Notes: generated by a model not told the origin, from the letters alone. Shown: positions 8,843 through 20,109, numbered from the stretch's first letter. The stretch: DNA of 64,000 nt from Selaginella moellendorffii (GCF_000143415.4 NW_003314293.1:1680457-1744456), one strand, 5' to 3'. Translations and numbers: made by a program.

Positions 8843-11362
8843 TTAGAGCTCAAAGTTTAATGGGTGGAAGTTGAGCTTGTGATCTCGGCACTGGAAACCC
8901 ACATTCCTTTGCATTCCCTCGGGTCCACAAGCGAAGACTCCAGTGCATTCCTTGTTTTTGCTTGCGTGCTCAGAGAAGATCTCTGTGACGAAAAAACGCA
9001 ACTTAGATCACAAATCGAATTTCTCCTTGCTTGAGGAGCTGCTTACCTTGGAAATCCGGGCGTCTTCCATAAACCACTTTGCTTGGTCTCATTTTCGTCG
9101 AGCTTGGGTCTATCACTGGCGCGTCTACAAGATTAGAGTCTCGTCTCGACTTGGACCAGTTCCACAGGAGGATAGTTCCACCACCAAAGGCACAAATGGC
9201 GACCACGTACTCCAGAAGCGACGCAAATCCTCTACCCGATATCGAGCAAACTTGGTACGTATTGTGATCCATCGGATAGATGTAGAAGCGGTGCACCAGT
9301 CCCGCGATGAGCATGTATCCTGCGAACGATGCCAGGATTGTTGCTGCATACAGCTTGTAGCCAAATGTCTTTGCCACTGCTCTAACTTTCTTCGCGTTTG
9401 GATTTCCAGACGATGCCGCGCGTCCCGCGAAATGGATGACGGACTTATGATCGAGCTCGTTCAACTTGACGGGGGATTCGAGATCACTTTCGCTCTCACG
9501 AGTGACATAAGCATGAAGTTCCAAGAAATCCGCAGCGGAGAAATCGGGAGCGATGGAAGAAGGTGAGATGGAATGTAGAATCTGGAGCTCCTCGGAGAAC
9601 TTGACTGCCAGAATGAAAACGATTTTCTTTGGTGCAAGCCTGAGCTTGTTGTGGACTTTGTAGAGCAAGTCCTTAAGGATTGAGATGAATGGTCCGACTC
9701 CACTTCCTCCGGCCACGAAGATCAAAGTTGGATATCTGCAGCACAAAGGTGTGAGGTTTAATGCATTTTGAGCCCAAAAACTTACGCATGAAGATGATCC
9801 AGCTCGTGACCATGAGGACCTTCAACTGCTGCTTCAAAGTGTACGGGATAGTTGTGTGAGTTCTCGTTGAGACGCTCCTGATCGAGCAGCGACTTGAGTT
9901 TGCAGGTCCAGCTTCCACTGCATTTCACGAAAATAGTAATTCGATCCACGTCCACAGTTGAGCATGATGTAACAGTGAAAGGATGCCACTGCAATCTCGA
10001 GATGGCTGGCAAGTTGAGAAAGATCACACTTGCGGCCGGGTACTTCAAATCTGTCCAAGTAAGTCATAAGTTAACAGCGAAGAACAGAAAAATGTATCTG
10101 CTTTTCACCAGGAACTTTAGCGAGAGTGAGCTCCAGAGTTTCTGGAGAGATGACTTTCGCCGAGACCACCTCAACGTGCCTCATCGATTGCAAGAACCGG
10201 AAGAGTCTATCGATGAAGAAGAGAAACACTCCGGCGATAACAATGGCGAGCCATCCCTCCCCGAGGTGAAGAGCAAAGCCAACGATGAAGACAAAGTAAA
10301 GCTGGTGTGTGTGGTAAAAGAGCTCGAATCTGTGCTTCCGGACTGGAGCTAGAGAAGTCCCCCACATCAGAAGGCCGACGATCCAAGTAAACAATCCAGT
10401 AAGCCCACTTATGTCGATCTTGTGCCACCTTACAAGCTGCAAGAGAGAAACCAAATAAGCTCTTTTCTCGAAAACTTTGATACCTCTTGTGATTTGTTTG
10501 CCATTGTCCAGTAGAGGATATAAACCAAGCCATGGACAGTCCAGAGGAACATCGTGATATGCCCCGTCCAAATGTGGTACCGCACGGCATGCTCGAATGG
10601 TATGTTTATCAGCCGGAAGAGTGAAGAGAGCCGCGCGACTGGGAAGAAGAGAAACGCAAAAGGGACGGCTCCAGTCATACCAAAGACTTTTCCAACAATG
10701 TTGAACTTTCGTTCCCATCTGGAAGCCAGCAAAAAAAGTGATATGGTTTTTTCTTCTCTTTTTTGTTTGTCAATCACTTACAGTGGTCCCAGTGTTATAG
10801 GCCTTCCCATCCAGTCGAAAGGGACATTGATCCTATCGAAAGAGCCCTTCATGTACTTTGCAAGAGTCCATGTGTATAAGGCAATGGAAGCTGTGAGAAG
10901 CGCGAGCTCGGCGAGAGAAATCAGTGCCAGTGGTCCTCGGAGAAAAACCGGATAAGTCCACGGATTAACTTTGAGAAACTTTCTCAATCCCCTGGCATGG
11001 TACAAAGATTGATGAGAAAAGGGTGAGTTTTAACTAAGTTCTCTTAACTCGTTGGTGTTCGTGTGCTTCTTGGTGTGGCTCAGGTAGAGCGCTGCGATGA
11101 ATGCCATGAAGAGAACCGGAGCTGTGTAGATGAGCGTGTAAACTCCTGGAAAAGGGGTAACATAAAATTCTCAGTGTTGATCGAAGAAGGGAAAGATCTT
11201 ACCAGTTTGTCCGTAGGATTTGAGAGAAACACGCTCGGCAATCGGCCCCGAGAAATGGGTGAAGAACGCTGATGTTGGAGACATGATCCACACGAGAATC
11301 CAGCCAGCGAACACCAAGAACATGAAGAACTTGAAGACGAATCCACGAATCGAAGCTCCCAT
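8843..11362 (-). CDS. FRO: Ferric reduction oxidase (ferric-chelate reductase), eight exons
   Basis: Exons from the 5' end are 11203-11362, 11049-11145, 10782-10991, 10484-10718, 10109-10436, 9786-10050, 9047-9735 and 8843-8982; the phases fit and give 707 residues, the usual FRO length. Order of parts: N-terminal membrane segments, a ferric-reductase core with heme-ligand histidines in RYHIWTGHITMFLW and FYHTHQLYFVF, the FAD motif HPFTVTS, EGPHG, the NADPH loop VAGGSGVGPF, two further membrane helices, and a C-terminal CGPEGM motif ending NFHPLNFEL. The enzyme passes electrons from NADPH through FAD and two b-type hemes to metal chelates across a membrane, for iron or copper uptake. The cellular membrane cannot be told from sequence alone. 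It lies in tandem with the dead copy and diverges from the HSP70-like gene 327 bp away. The predicted start (MGASIRGFVFKFF) is the first ATG in the exon. Confidence 0.93.
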
Positions 11363-11689
11363 CTTCCTGGAAACTTTTTGTTCTATGGCAAAGGATTTAG
11401 ATTTTTTTTGCCAAGCGCGATGTAGAACAAGCGCGAGAGTCAAAATAAGTATGCAGTGGATCTTCGCTGGATGACGACAGTGCAAAAATATTGGTATTTT
11501 TACACGAAATATAGCTTTTTTTATCGCGCGACACGTGGTGCAATGTGATCGCGCCATCTTGGCTAGCACCGTATGAAAATTTCTAGGGTTTCGCAAAGAA
11601 GACTCCAGAAGGTACTCTGGTGCTGTTCTTGGCGGCTTTCTTAGCCGCGATTTCTTCCTCTTGGCAGTGTAGATCGCTCCAGGAGTGAG

Positions 11690-13507
11690 ATGGCTGCCGA
11701 ATCCAGTCCCAGCTACATTGTCACGGGCGAGCCGATGATCGACGAGCCTCCCGATGGCTCCACCGCGCTTCCACCGACGCTGGAATCCAGCGCCGCCATC
11801 GGCATCGACCTGGGCACCTCGAGCTCCGCGGTGGCGGTGTGGAGGAATGGGAGAGTGGATGTCTTCCAGTGCCCGGAGGATCGCAAGAGCTTGCCCGCCT
11901 ACGTGCTCTTCAGCGACACGCCCACCGGGATCAACAAGGTCGGCGGCGGCGCGAGCGAGGACGAGCTCTGGTCTGGGCGCGCGATCTTTGGCGCCAAGAA
12001 ACTGGTGGGTAGAACTGACACCGATCCGATCGTCCAGAGCTGCCGCGAGAAGTACCCATTCCTGATCGAGAGCCTGGGGATCGGACTCAAGCCCTTCCTT
12101 GGTGCTCGCGGCAGTAACAACATCTGGAGATCCACCACCCCGGAGGAGATCCTCGCGTTGCAGCTCATGGAGCTCCGCGCCATCGCCGAGTTCCACCTTG
12201 GGAGGATCGTCCGCTCGGCCGTGGTGACCGTCCCGGTTTGCTTCTCGCGCTTCCAGCTCATGACGATCGAGCGGGCGTGCGTCATGGCGGGGCTCCAAGT
12301 TGCGCGGCTTATGCCCGAGCCCACCGCCGCCGGCCTCGTCTACGCCCAGATGATCCAGCAGCAGGGAATCTCAGCTCCAGTCTCGGCCAGCGCCGCCGAG
12401 AAGCTCGCGCTGATCTTCAACATGGGCGCTGGCTACTGCGACGTCGCCATCACCGCCACCGCCGGGGGAGTCTCGCAGATCCGGGGCCTCGCTGGGGAGG
12501 CGTTTGGAGGCGAGGAGCTTCTCCAGAACTTGGTCAGCTATCTCGTCTCCGAGATGATCCCGCAGCTCGGGCACAGCCCCGCCAAGGCGGCGTTGGCGAT
12601 CGCTACTGGGCGATTGAGATTCGCGGCGGAGAGAGCCATGCACGCGCTGTCGATCGAGCCGGACGCGCTGGTGGAGATGGAGCTTGGCAACGGGCAGATC
12701 TTCTCCAGGAGCGTGACGAGGGAGGTGTTTGAGGATCTCAACGCCGGAGTGTTTGCCCGGTGCTCGAGCCTGGTGGTCGGGTGCCTGAGAGACGCGGACG
12801 TGGAGCCGGTGGCCATCTCCGACGTGATCGCGGTCGGGGGAGCTTCCAGCGTCCCCGGGGTCAAGGAGGCGCTGGAGAAGATCTTCGGCGCCAGGAAGAT
12901 GGAGGCGCTGCTGCACAACCAGATCCAGAGCTCGGGGATCGACACGTCCGAGGCGGCGGCGCGCGGGGCGGCGCTGGAGGGCGCGATCATGTCTGGGGTG
13001 ACGGACCCGAACGGGAGCTTGGATCTGCTCACCATCCAGGCTATGGCGTCCAGCGTGGGAGTGGCGCTCTTGGGCGGTGAGTTCCAGCCCATCCTCCACA
13101 AGAACTCGATGATCCCGGCCCGGAGGGACGTGGTGGTGACGACCAGCCGCGACAACCAGCGGGACGCACTGATCGTGGTGTACGAGGGCGAGAGCAAGAA
13201 CGCGAGGAGCAACCATTTGCTCGGGTTCTTCAAGCTCGCGGGGCTACCAGCGGCGCCCAAGGGCGTGCTGCTCATCACTGTGTGCGTGGACGTGGACGCG
13301 TCCAATGTGCTGAGGGTGATGGCGGGGGCTTGCCTTCCCAAGGATTGTGGCGGCGATGGTAGCGGCGGAGTGGCGGCGCTCGAGCTCCGGGAAGTGAGGA
13401 TGCCAACCGTGGACGACGGGCATGACTGGTGTGTGGAAGCTCTCTGGAACAAGCACGGGGATAGCATGGACGTGGTTCTCCTCCAGCAACCAGTGCCTAT
13501 GAGTTGA
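11690..13507 (+). CDS. HSP70-8: HSP70-like protein (plant HSP70-8 type), intronless
   Basis: The single exon encodes 605 residues. The ATPase fold is visible: phosphate-1 loop AIGIDLGTSSSAVAVW (about residues 36-51), connect and phosphate-2 regions (VVTVPVCFSRFQ; FNMGAGYCDVAI where canonical HSP70 has DLGGGT) and the adenosine motif VIAVGGASSVPGV. The C-terminal part is short and diverged, with no EEVD or organelle signature. This matches the truncated, divergent plant group typified by Arabidopsis HSP70-8 (about 560 residues). The altered phosphate-2 loop (NMGAG) suggests weak or changed ATP hydrolysis; that is inference. The N-terminus (MAAESSPSYIV) has no clear targeting signal. The gene is GC-rich and intronless, unlike its neighbours. 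Confidence 0.9.
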   Translation: MAAESSPSYIVTGEPMIDEPPDGSTALPPTLESSAAIGIDLGTSSSAVAVWRNGRVDVFQCPEDRKSLPAYVLFSDTPTGINKVGGGASEDELWSGRAIFGAKKLVGRTDTDPIVQSCREKYPFLIESLGIGLKPFLGARGSNNIWRSTTPEEILALQLMELRAIAEFHLGRIVRSAVVTVPVCFSRFQLMTIERACVMAGLQVARLMPEPTAAGLVYAQMIQQQGISAPVSASAAEKLALIFNMGAGYCDVAITATAGGVSQIRGLAGEAFGGEELLQNLVSYLVSEMIPQLGHSPAKAALAIATGRLRFAAERAMHALSIEPDALVEMELGNGQIFSRSVTREVFEDLNAGVFARCSSLVVGCLRDADVEPVAISDVIAVGGASSVPGVKEALEKIFGARKMEALLHNQIQSSGIDTSEAAARGAALEGAIMSGVTDPNGSLDLLTIQAMASSVGVALLGGEFQPILHKNSMIPARRDVVVTTSRDNQRDALIVVYEGESKNARSNHLLGFFKLAGLPAAPKGVLLITVCVDVDASNVLRVMAGACLPKDCGGDGSGGVAALELREVRMPTVDDGHDWCVEALWNKHGDSMDVVLLQQPVPMS

Positions 13508-13550
13508 AAAAAGGTGGTTGTATTTAGGGTTAGGGCAAAGAAATGTATGA

Positions 13551-13604
13551 CACGTGTATGGAGATTACAGTGGCCACGAGCATTACTCGGACGCTTGCCA
13601 CGTG
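13551..13604 (+). promoter_or_regulatory. Two G-boxes upstream of CRY-DASH
   Basis: CACGTG hexamers occur at 13551-13556 (in ACACGTGT) and 13599-13604 (in CCACGTGT), 113 and 65 nt before the predicted start codon. G-boxes bind bZIP and bHLH factors, including HY5 and PIFs, in light-responsive plant promoters. They also overlap the 3' flank of the HSP70-like gene. Confidence 0.45.
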
Positions 13605-13663
13605 TGTGGACGAGTGTTCTCGAGCTTTTGATTCAAATTTTCTTAGAGCCCGCTAGGGCGGCT

Positions 13664-16021
13664 ATGGTGGTTTCTAGCTGCTGCTTCAGGAGAGGGGGAA
13701 CGCTTCTTCCCAGCTCGGATTTTTCGACTTTCTACGCAATTGGTGTGGGATTTCGTGATTCGAGGCTCTCGGCGGCAGCTCCTAAGGTGTCGAGGAGATT
13801 GGTAGCGACGAGAGGTAGATATCGTAGAATGTAGGTCAGGGAATTGCTGAGCGTGGCTCTGTTGGATTGCGCAGCGATGGCGGATGCGGTGGAGAGCATG
13901 ATTCAGAGGTATAGCTCGGCGGGATCGAGCAGGAATGGCAAGGGCGTGTCGATAATGTGGTTTAGGAACGATCTGAGGATCGTGGATAATGAGGCGCTCT
14001 TCAAGGCTTGGGCGTCTTCTTCGTCCGTGCTTCCGGTGTATTGTGTTGATCCAAGGCACTTTGGGACGACTCACTATTTTAAATTTCCAAAGACTGGAGG
14101 TAAGCTTGTGATTTCTTTTTACTTGGAGCTCTACTGATTTTCAAACGTGATATAGAACTGCGCGCACAGTTTCTTCTAGAAAGTCTGGTGGATTTGAAGA
14201 AAAACTTGAAGAAGAGGGGGTTGGACCTGGTAATTCGCTCTGGAAATCCAGAGTTTATACTACCTTTGCTAGTGGAGGCTGTAGGAGCTCATACCGTAAG
14301 TAAGTTTTACTCACTCTTTTTCTTTTGTTTGTGTTTCGTACTTATACCTTGCTGGTTTGCAGATTTATGCACAAGAAGAAACGTGTAGCGAAGAACTACA
14401 AGTGGAAAAAGCTGTTAAGAAGTCAATTGGCACGAAAGCAAAGCTTGAACTCGTATGGGGCACGACCATGTATCATTTGAATGATCTGCCCTTCACTACT
14501 GCCAGGTTACCAGATGTTTACACACAGTTTCGCAAGGTAAGAAGTTGGCCCCCTTCGCTATGAATTGACTTTTTATCGTCAGGCAGTTGAAAGCTCGTCC
14601 CGAGTAAGGCCTTGCCTGAAATTGCCCCAAACACTTGGTCCTCTTCCAGATAGCCTCGGAGAAAAAGTTGGGGACCTTGATAAAGTTCCAAACCTTAGCG
14701 ACTTAGGATTGAGACCGCGAGAACAGGTGTGAAGCTCTATGTTTTACCCAGGCCTAACACGGTTTGATGTAATCAGAGCTCACTTGCGGCAATGCAATTT
14801 ACCGGTGGGGAAACAGCAGCCATTCAGAGGCTCTGTGAATACTTCTGGACTAAGGTATCAATGTCATCTTTACTGTTTCGAATAAATATATCTTACACTG
14901 TTTTGTGCACTAGAACTGCTTACGTAACTACAAAGAGACGAGAAATGGGATGCTAGGTGCTGATTATTCAACAAAGTTTTCCCCTTGGCTGGCTTCGGGT
15001 AGCATATCACCTCGCTTTATCTACGAAGAGGCAAGTATTAAGTTTTCAGGATGCTTGTGTCAAATTCTCTGGCTTTCAGGTGAAAAGATACGAGAAAGAA
15101 CGAACAGCAAACAACTCGACATACTGGTACTCATGCATTATCTATAAGCTTGGTCCAATTGTTTCTAACATTTCTTTGACAGGGTTCTGTTTGAGCTGAT
15201 TTGGAGAGATTATTTTCGCTTTCTGTCAATGAAATATGGGAATTCTATATTTCATCTAGGTAAAGGCCTGTCTCACATAGCAGAGACCAGTTTTAACATT
15301 ACTTTATCCTCAGAAGGACCTCGTAAAGTGAGAACGAAATCCTGGAGCCAGGACAAAACGCTTTTTGAAGCCTGGCGTACAGGAACCACGGGGTATAAAC
15401 GAGTAAACTAGCGAATGAATTTACTAATGAATCAAATGGACAGGTACCCTCTGATTGATGCAAACATGAGGGAGCTGTATGCTACAGGTTTTATGTCGAA
15501 TCGTGGTCGTCAGGTTTGGAAAACAGAAGAACATAATTTCCTTAAGGAGTCTAACAAATCAACTTTCCAGATTGTTTGCTCGTTTTTAGTCCGTGATATG
15601 GGGATTGATTGGCGCATGGGAGCCGAGTGGTTTGAATCCTGTCTGCTGGATTACGATCCATGCTCTAACTATGGAAACTGGACGTATGGAGCTGGTAACT
15701 ACATTTTTACGTTCAAGTTGAAGAAGCTTGACACGCCGAGTTTTTGCTGCAGGGGTTGGGAATGATCCACGAGAAGATCGCTACTTCAGCATTCCCAAAC
15801 AGGTATTCACTCTTTCAATTTACATTCTCAAAAACAATGGAAAACAGGCTCAAACTTATGATCCCGATGGGAGCTATGTTTCTCACTGGATTCCTCAACT
15901 CCAAGAACTTCCCACTGATGCACGCCACTCTCCCAAGGTGGGCTACTTGAAAAAAATTGTCCCACTCAGATTTTCCAACCCGGGACGAACCTATAAAACC
16001 TCTGCGAACTTCAGGAAATGA
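13664..16021 (+). CDS. CRY-DASH: Cryptochrome DASH (CRY3 type), 14 exons
   Basis: Exons 13664-13814, 13875-14099, 14156-14295, 14363-14536, 14583-14726, 14777-14854, 14914-15030, 15080-15126, 15183-15259, 15314-15392, 15444-15513, 15571-15694, 15753-15802 and 15848-16021 give 549 residues (Arabidopsis CRY3 is about 570). The photolyase N-domain begins [16 protein letters not shown]. The FAD-binding part has [44 protein letters not shown], the DASH-typical [23 protein letters not shown] and [18 protein letters not shown] proteins bind FAD and a folate and repair cyclobutane dimers in single-stranded or looped DNA, usually in plastids and mitochondria. Exon 1 supplies a Ser/Arg-rich leader ([12 protein letters not shown]) that fits an organelle transit peptide. 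The intron after 15030 starts with GC instead of GT. The 3' end is 78 nt from a tRNA gene. Confidence 0.92.
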
Positions 16022-16099
16022 GAAAAGAGAAAATGTGCTTTCTACGTAATAGTAAATAGTATAAATATGGTTTGCCAAAATGTTAATTTAAAGGGAACG

Positions 16100-16171
16100 G
16101 GGGCATTCCGAGAATTGAACTCGGGACCTCTCGCACCCTAAGCGAGAATCATACCACTAGACCAAATGCCC
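16100..16171 (-). tRNA. tRNA-Pro (AGG)
   Basis: The 72-nt cloverleaf reads GGGCATTTGGTCTAGTGG from its 5' end. Acceptor stem GGGCATT pairs fully with AATGCCC, discriminator base C; anticodon stem CTCGC/GCGAG has loop TTAGGGT giving anticodon AGG; the T-arm contains GTTCAATTC. No intron; CCA is not encoded, as expected for a nuclear gene. A near-identical copy lies at 56123-56194. Confidence 0.95.
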
Positions 16172-16252
16172 ATTACGTGTAGAATGAATTAACCAGGATT
16201 AACATTTGTCGCTAAGAGGTCGCATTGAATTATAGGGCTTTTGAGTGTGACA

Positions 16253-17846
16253 ATGGAAGCGGAGCTGCGAGTGAGCGTCAGGCATGGGCAGCAAACGCTC
16301 GACATTTCACTACCATCGTCGGCGCGAGTGAGCGATCTTATGGAGCGGCTCCAAGCTCTGACCAATGTGCTCCCTCGCGGACAGAAGCTCATCCACAAAG
16401 GTATACTTCGATTCTTCGTTCTTTTTGTGCTTCAATTTTGCGCACATCGTGTTATTCCAGGGAAGATCTTGACTCCAGACATGACGCTCGCCAGCGGCTC
16501 CAAGATTATGATGATGGCCACGCAAGGAACACATCAAGGGGTAAAAATGCCGTCCTTTCGGACTCTTTGTTCTTTGCTCTTTTCTAAAAATTTCTACAGT
16601 CAGCTCCTGAGATGAAGAAGCCTAGCGTTTTGCTCAAGTCGAAGCCAGCGGAGAAACCGGCCACAAAGATCAAACCACCCGAAAGAGTTGAAGTTTGGAA
16701 ATCGACTGGGTATGTCTCATTACGAGACACTGAAGTGCTGGTACGTGAAGAGATGTTCTCTCTGTCTTTGATTTGGTTCTAGCAAAGTTCCACAGGAAAT
16801 TCCAGCCACTGTGTGGGCTCTCGGCCAGTCGATAATAATTTTGGACTTGACGAGCACAATGCTAAGAACGGTGCCGGCCGAACTTTCATGTTTGTCAAAA
16901 CTAAAGGTGAGTTTTTCATTTTCCGGTTCCTTTTTTCCTTGGAACTTTTTCTTTTTTCGCTGTGGGTGTAGAGATTGTCTTTGTCGGGTAACAGCCTCGA
17001 TGATACTAGCATTCACTGGAAAAGCTTGTGCTCACTACAGAGCCTTGAGCTTCTTGAACTCACGGCCAACTGGTACGAGCAGCTTCTTCAGTGATTTCAT
17101 TTTGTTTGTCACTGGTTCTTGTGCAGCTTGACCAGCTTGCCTTGTGAGATTCAAGGGCTTTCATCTCTCAGGCTGCTAAACGTTTCCAGGAACAAACTCA
17201 CAACGCTGCCAGACGAGATCGGCATGCTGTCTCGATTGGAAAGGCTGAACTTGAGCAATAACAGGTGCGTTGGAAACGCATGGATTTACAGTAACAACGT
17301 TTTGCTACTTTGTTGCTTGCAGCCTACGTGAAATTCCATCGTCTATTGGACACTGTTCTGCTCTTACGAATGTCTGCATTTCCTTTTCTGCCTTTCTTTT
17401 TCTCTGGATAACTTATGACAGGAAACAGCTCAATCTCTCTTCGAATTTCCTGACTCTTGTACCACCATCGATTAGCGAGCTACGAAAACTCAAGGTAGAT
17501 TCAAGTCTCGAGCCAAGGAAATCTCACTCGAATTATTTCAGTCCTTACTCGTTGCAAACAACGCTCTGAAGGAGTTTCCAGCGAGCATTCTCAAGGGGTG
17601 TGGTGAACTCAACTCGCTTGATTTGCACGGGAATCCCATCACCATCGAAGCTCTGAGAGAAGTATACTTGTTCCTGAATTTTTTTCTTGAATGCTTACAT
17701 TGCAAACCGCAACTCAGATTGATGGCTGGGAGGAGTTTGATGCGAGAAGGAAGGCGAAGTATGACAAACAGATGGTGTTTCAAGTAATGGGGCCATCGGA
17801 TGGATTTGACGAGGGCGCTGACACTCAAGAAACACGGCACTGGTGA
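16253..17846 (+). CDS. Ubiquitin-like plus leucine-rich-repeat protein (At2g30105 type), ten exons
   Basis: Exons 16253-16400, 16461-16540, 16600-16740, 16796-16906, 16972-17072, 17127-17264, 17323-17371, 17429-17494, 17542-17661 and 17718-17846 give 360 residues. Residues 1-75 resemble a ubiquitin fold (LRVSVRHGQQTLDISL to GQKLIHKGKILTPDMTLASG). About seven leucine-rich repeats follow (for example LEIPATVWALGQSIIILDL, LTSLPCEIQGLSSLRLLNVS, LREIPSSIGHCSALTNLNLS). The tail reads GWEEFDARRKAKYDKQ and then FDEGAD. The architecture and tail match the plant LRR and ubiquitin-like domain protein family, whose biochemical role is poorly known. The acceptors at 16795 and 17428 were chosen over nearby AGs because they alone keep the LRR register. 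Its 3' end faces the WDR12 gene 185 bp away. Confidence 0.87.
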
Positions 17847-18031
17847 AACGATCCGGACAAACGAAGCACTCGTGAGCGAAATGGTTCCTGATCTTATTCT
17901 CTCACCTGGAGGAACTAACAAGCATTCTAAACTTGACTTCCAAAAATTCTCAAGGTACACTTCGAAGTCACCGATGATCGAATGATTTGAGATGACACGC
18001 TTACTCTCTGTGCTCGCAGGAGAGTGTTCTC

Positions 18032-20068
18032 TCATAGCCATTCGATCGGTGTGTATTTGAATAGCTTAAACTCGCAATCGGCGCCACCAGTGACTACTGT
18101 GTCCTCCCGCCACCAATCCGCACAAAGGACCTACAACAAAACGAGAATGTAAATTGTTTGAGCACTTGCTCGCAACAAACGAACCTTGTCTTTGTGCGCC
18201 TCTACAGTTTGAAGCGGAACTTTACTTCTTATATCCCACATCTTGACAGTGCCATCGTAGGACGAGGTTAATAGATGCTTGGGCGACTGGCGATGCCTGT
18301 TGAGAGATATGTTGGTTATTTTCTAACACGATCTATGAGATCTTTAGTTACCATTTACAAGCACTGATCCACGATGTGTGGGACGTCAACTGCAAAACCG
18401 GTACCACCGTACCTGTTTAAACTGCTGATTAGTGACGAAGAGCTATGCATGCTTTACCTGGCATTCGAGTGTCCCAAATACGAAGCACCGGGTCTGCGCC
18501 ACCAGTAGCTACGAGCGACGATCCTTCACCTCCGACGCTCAGGCAGTGTAAGGCTTTGCTGCACGTCTGACCAAAACTTGTCAGTCTGATTGAATCGGGG
18601 GAAAAGAAAGAAGGAAAGAAATTTACCATTGTCAGTGTGTTGATGCTTGTTTCAACGTCCCATTGCCTGAAAGAATGATCCCAAGACGCAGAGAATATGT
18701 ATCTGTCCTCGGGCCATTCTAGTGCCGCGACACACTGAGTGTGTTCTTTGTGAGTAGTAAAGGCTGTCACCTGCAAAAACGGAAGTACTCTCATTTCCAA
18801 ATTATGAACGGATGCTCACCTGCGCAATCGATTGCTTTGCTCCATCTAGTTTCCGCTTCTTGAGTGCCTGTTCGTCTTCGTTGTCTTCATCTTCCGAGTC
18901 GATCTTCCATAGCTTGATTGTCGAATCCCATGAGCCTGAGCAAACCTGTGGTGGTTTGAGTGTTTCCATATACAAAAGGTGACACACACCTGGGTGTTCG
19001 AGGGGCTTGCAGCAACACATTGCACCGATGCAGCATGGCCTTTAAAAATCCTGACTGAACTTAGAGTGCTTGAAGATGGTTTTAAAGGCACCTACATTCG
19101 AACCAACGAGTTATTTCTAACAATGATCGAAACACGATCAAAACTACCAACCTTCCAAAGCCGTAAGGTTTTATCTTTAGAAGAAGTAATAACATCGAGA
19201 TCAGTATCATTCGACGAACCTGAGAAACCAAACGAAACAGGTCAATCCGCAAAATGATTTGCTTCAAGAATACCAGCTACAGCAATGGACGTGATCGCAT
19301 CACTGTGTCCCTTAAGAACTGAACCACAAGTCCCATCCGGAAACCAGGCTCTGCATGAAAGAACGACAATTCAGATGAAGAAAATAATGAGTAAAGCTAT
19401 CCAGACCTGGCAAATGAGTCGTAAGACCCGGAAAGAATCAAACTGCCAAAACCCTCTAGTTAGAAACAAAGCCTTGCAACAAATACATTGGCTCATATCA
19501 AGTGCTAATGTCACGCACTGAATCACCCAGCAAAAAACCATTCGCGGCGTCTCTGCGTGGCCTTCCTCTAGTAATCATCGCCAATGGAAAAACAAAAACT
19601 CTAGACGCGCTAAGCCCACCTGGGATTCACACCATTCACAGCACTGACCCAATCCTTCTCGGGCTGCGAAGATTGGAGCTCCGGCGGTCCAACTGCTAGA
19701 ATGTACTCAAGAACAAGAATGCTCTCCTGAAAAAAGAAAAACCACAAGCTAGAACCAAAGAAGAAAAAGAAACACTTACAGCCGAAAGATTCTTTGACAA
19801 GTAGAGTTGCTCGAGAGTGGTACGAATGAGCTCTCCATCGAAGAGGAAATCGAAAGGCCGAGGGCTATCTGCGAGGAAAGAAGGAGAATCACACGCTAGA
19901 TCTCGGAAAAATCCCAGCCAGACCTAGCGCGAGGAGCGTGTTGATGATCTGCGAGAGGCCGTAGCGATTGAGATGCACGGGTAGCGAGAATGCGGTGGCT
20001 TCCACGCGAAGATCGCTCCCCAGCCGCGTCGTGAAGCGCACCTGGACTTGGCGCTCCCCAGCATCCAT
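18032..20068 (-). CDS. WDR12: Ribosome biogenesis WD-repeat protein WDR12 (Ytm1 homologue), 13 exons
   Basis: Exons from the 5' end are 19924-20068, 19780-19868, 19620-19726, 19407-19442, 19274-19350, 19152-19219, 18990-19091, 18820-18945, 18627-18770, 18458-18566, 18352-18412, 18185-18296 and 18032-18130: 424 residues, like human WDR12 (423). The N-terminal NLE domain is clear (VQVRFTTRLGSDLRVEATAF, NRYGLSQIINTLL). It is followed by seven WD blades, for example GSYDSFARAWF, SSKDKTLRLWK, GSWDSTIKLWK, SASWDHSFRQWD, TGGADPVLRIWD, TSSYDGTVKMWD and TGGADCEFKLF. WDR12/Ytm1 works with Bop1/Erb1 and Pes1/Nop7 in 60S subunit assembly and its NLE domain is released by the AAA protein Midasin/Rea1. The start codon is 41 bp from that of the divergent PPR gene, with telo-box-like ACCCTA motifs between them. 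Confidence 0.93.
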
Positions 20069-20109
20069 CGAAAACAAAACCCCTAAACCCTAGCTCAAGA
20101 ACCCTAGCT
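20069..20109. promoter_or_regulatory. 41-bp gap between divergent start codons, with telo-box motifs
   Basis: The gap between WDR12 (minus) and the PPR gene (plus) contains AAACCCCTAAACCCTAGC and a second ACCCTAGC. AAACCCTA (telo-box) motifs are common near the transcription start of plant ribosome and translation genes. Both promoters and 5' UTRs must overlap the opposite gene or each other. Confidence 0.5.

Noticed and set aside
9894-10352. 152-codon plus-strand frame within FRO
   Set aside because: It is the antisense shadow of well-supported FRO exons.
12371-13467. Long minus-strand frames under the HSP70-like gene
   Set aside because: They arise from the GC-rich codon use of the HSP70-like gene; residue content is repetitive and unlike a protein family.
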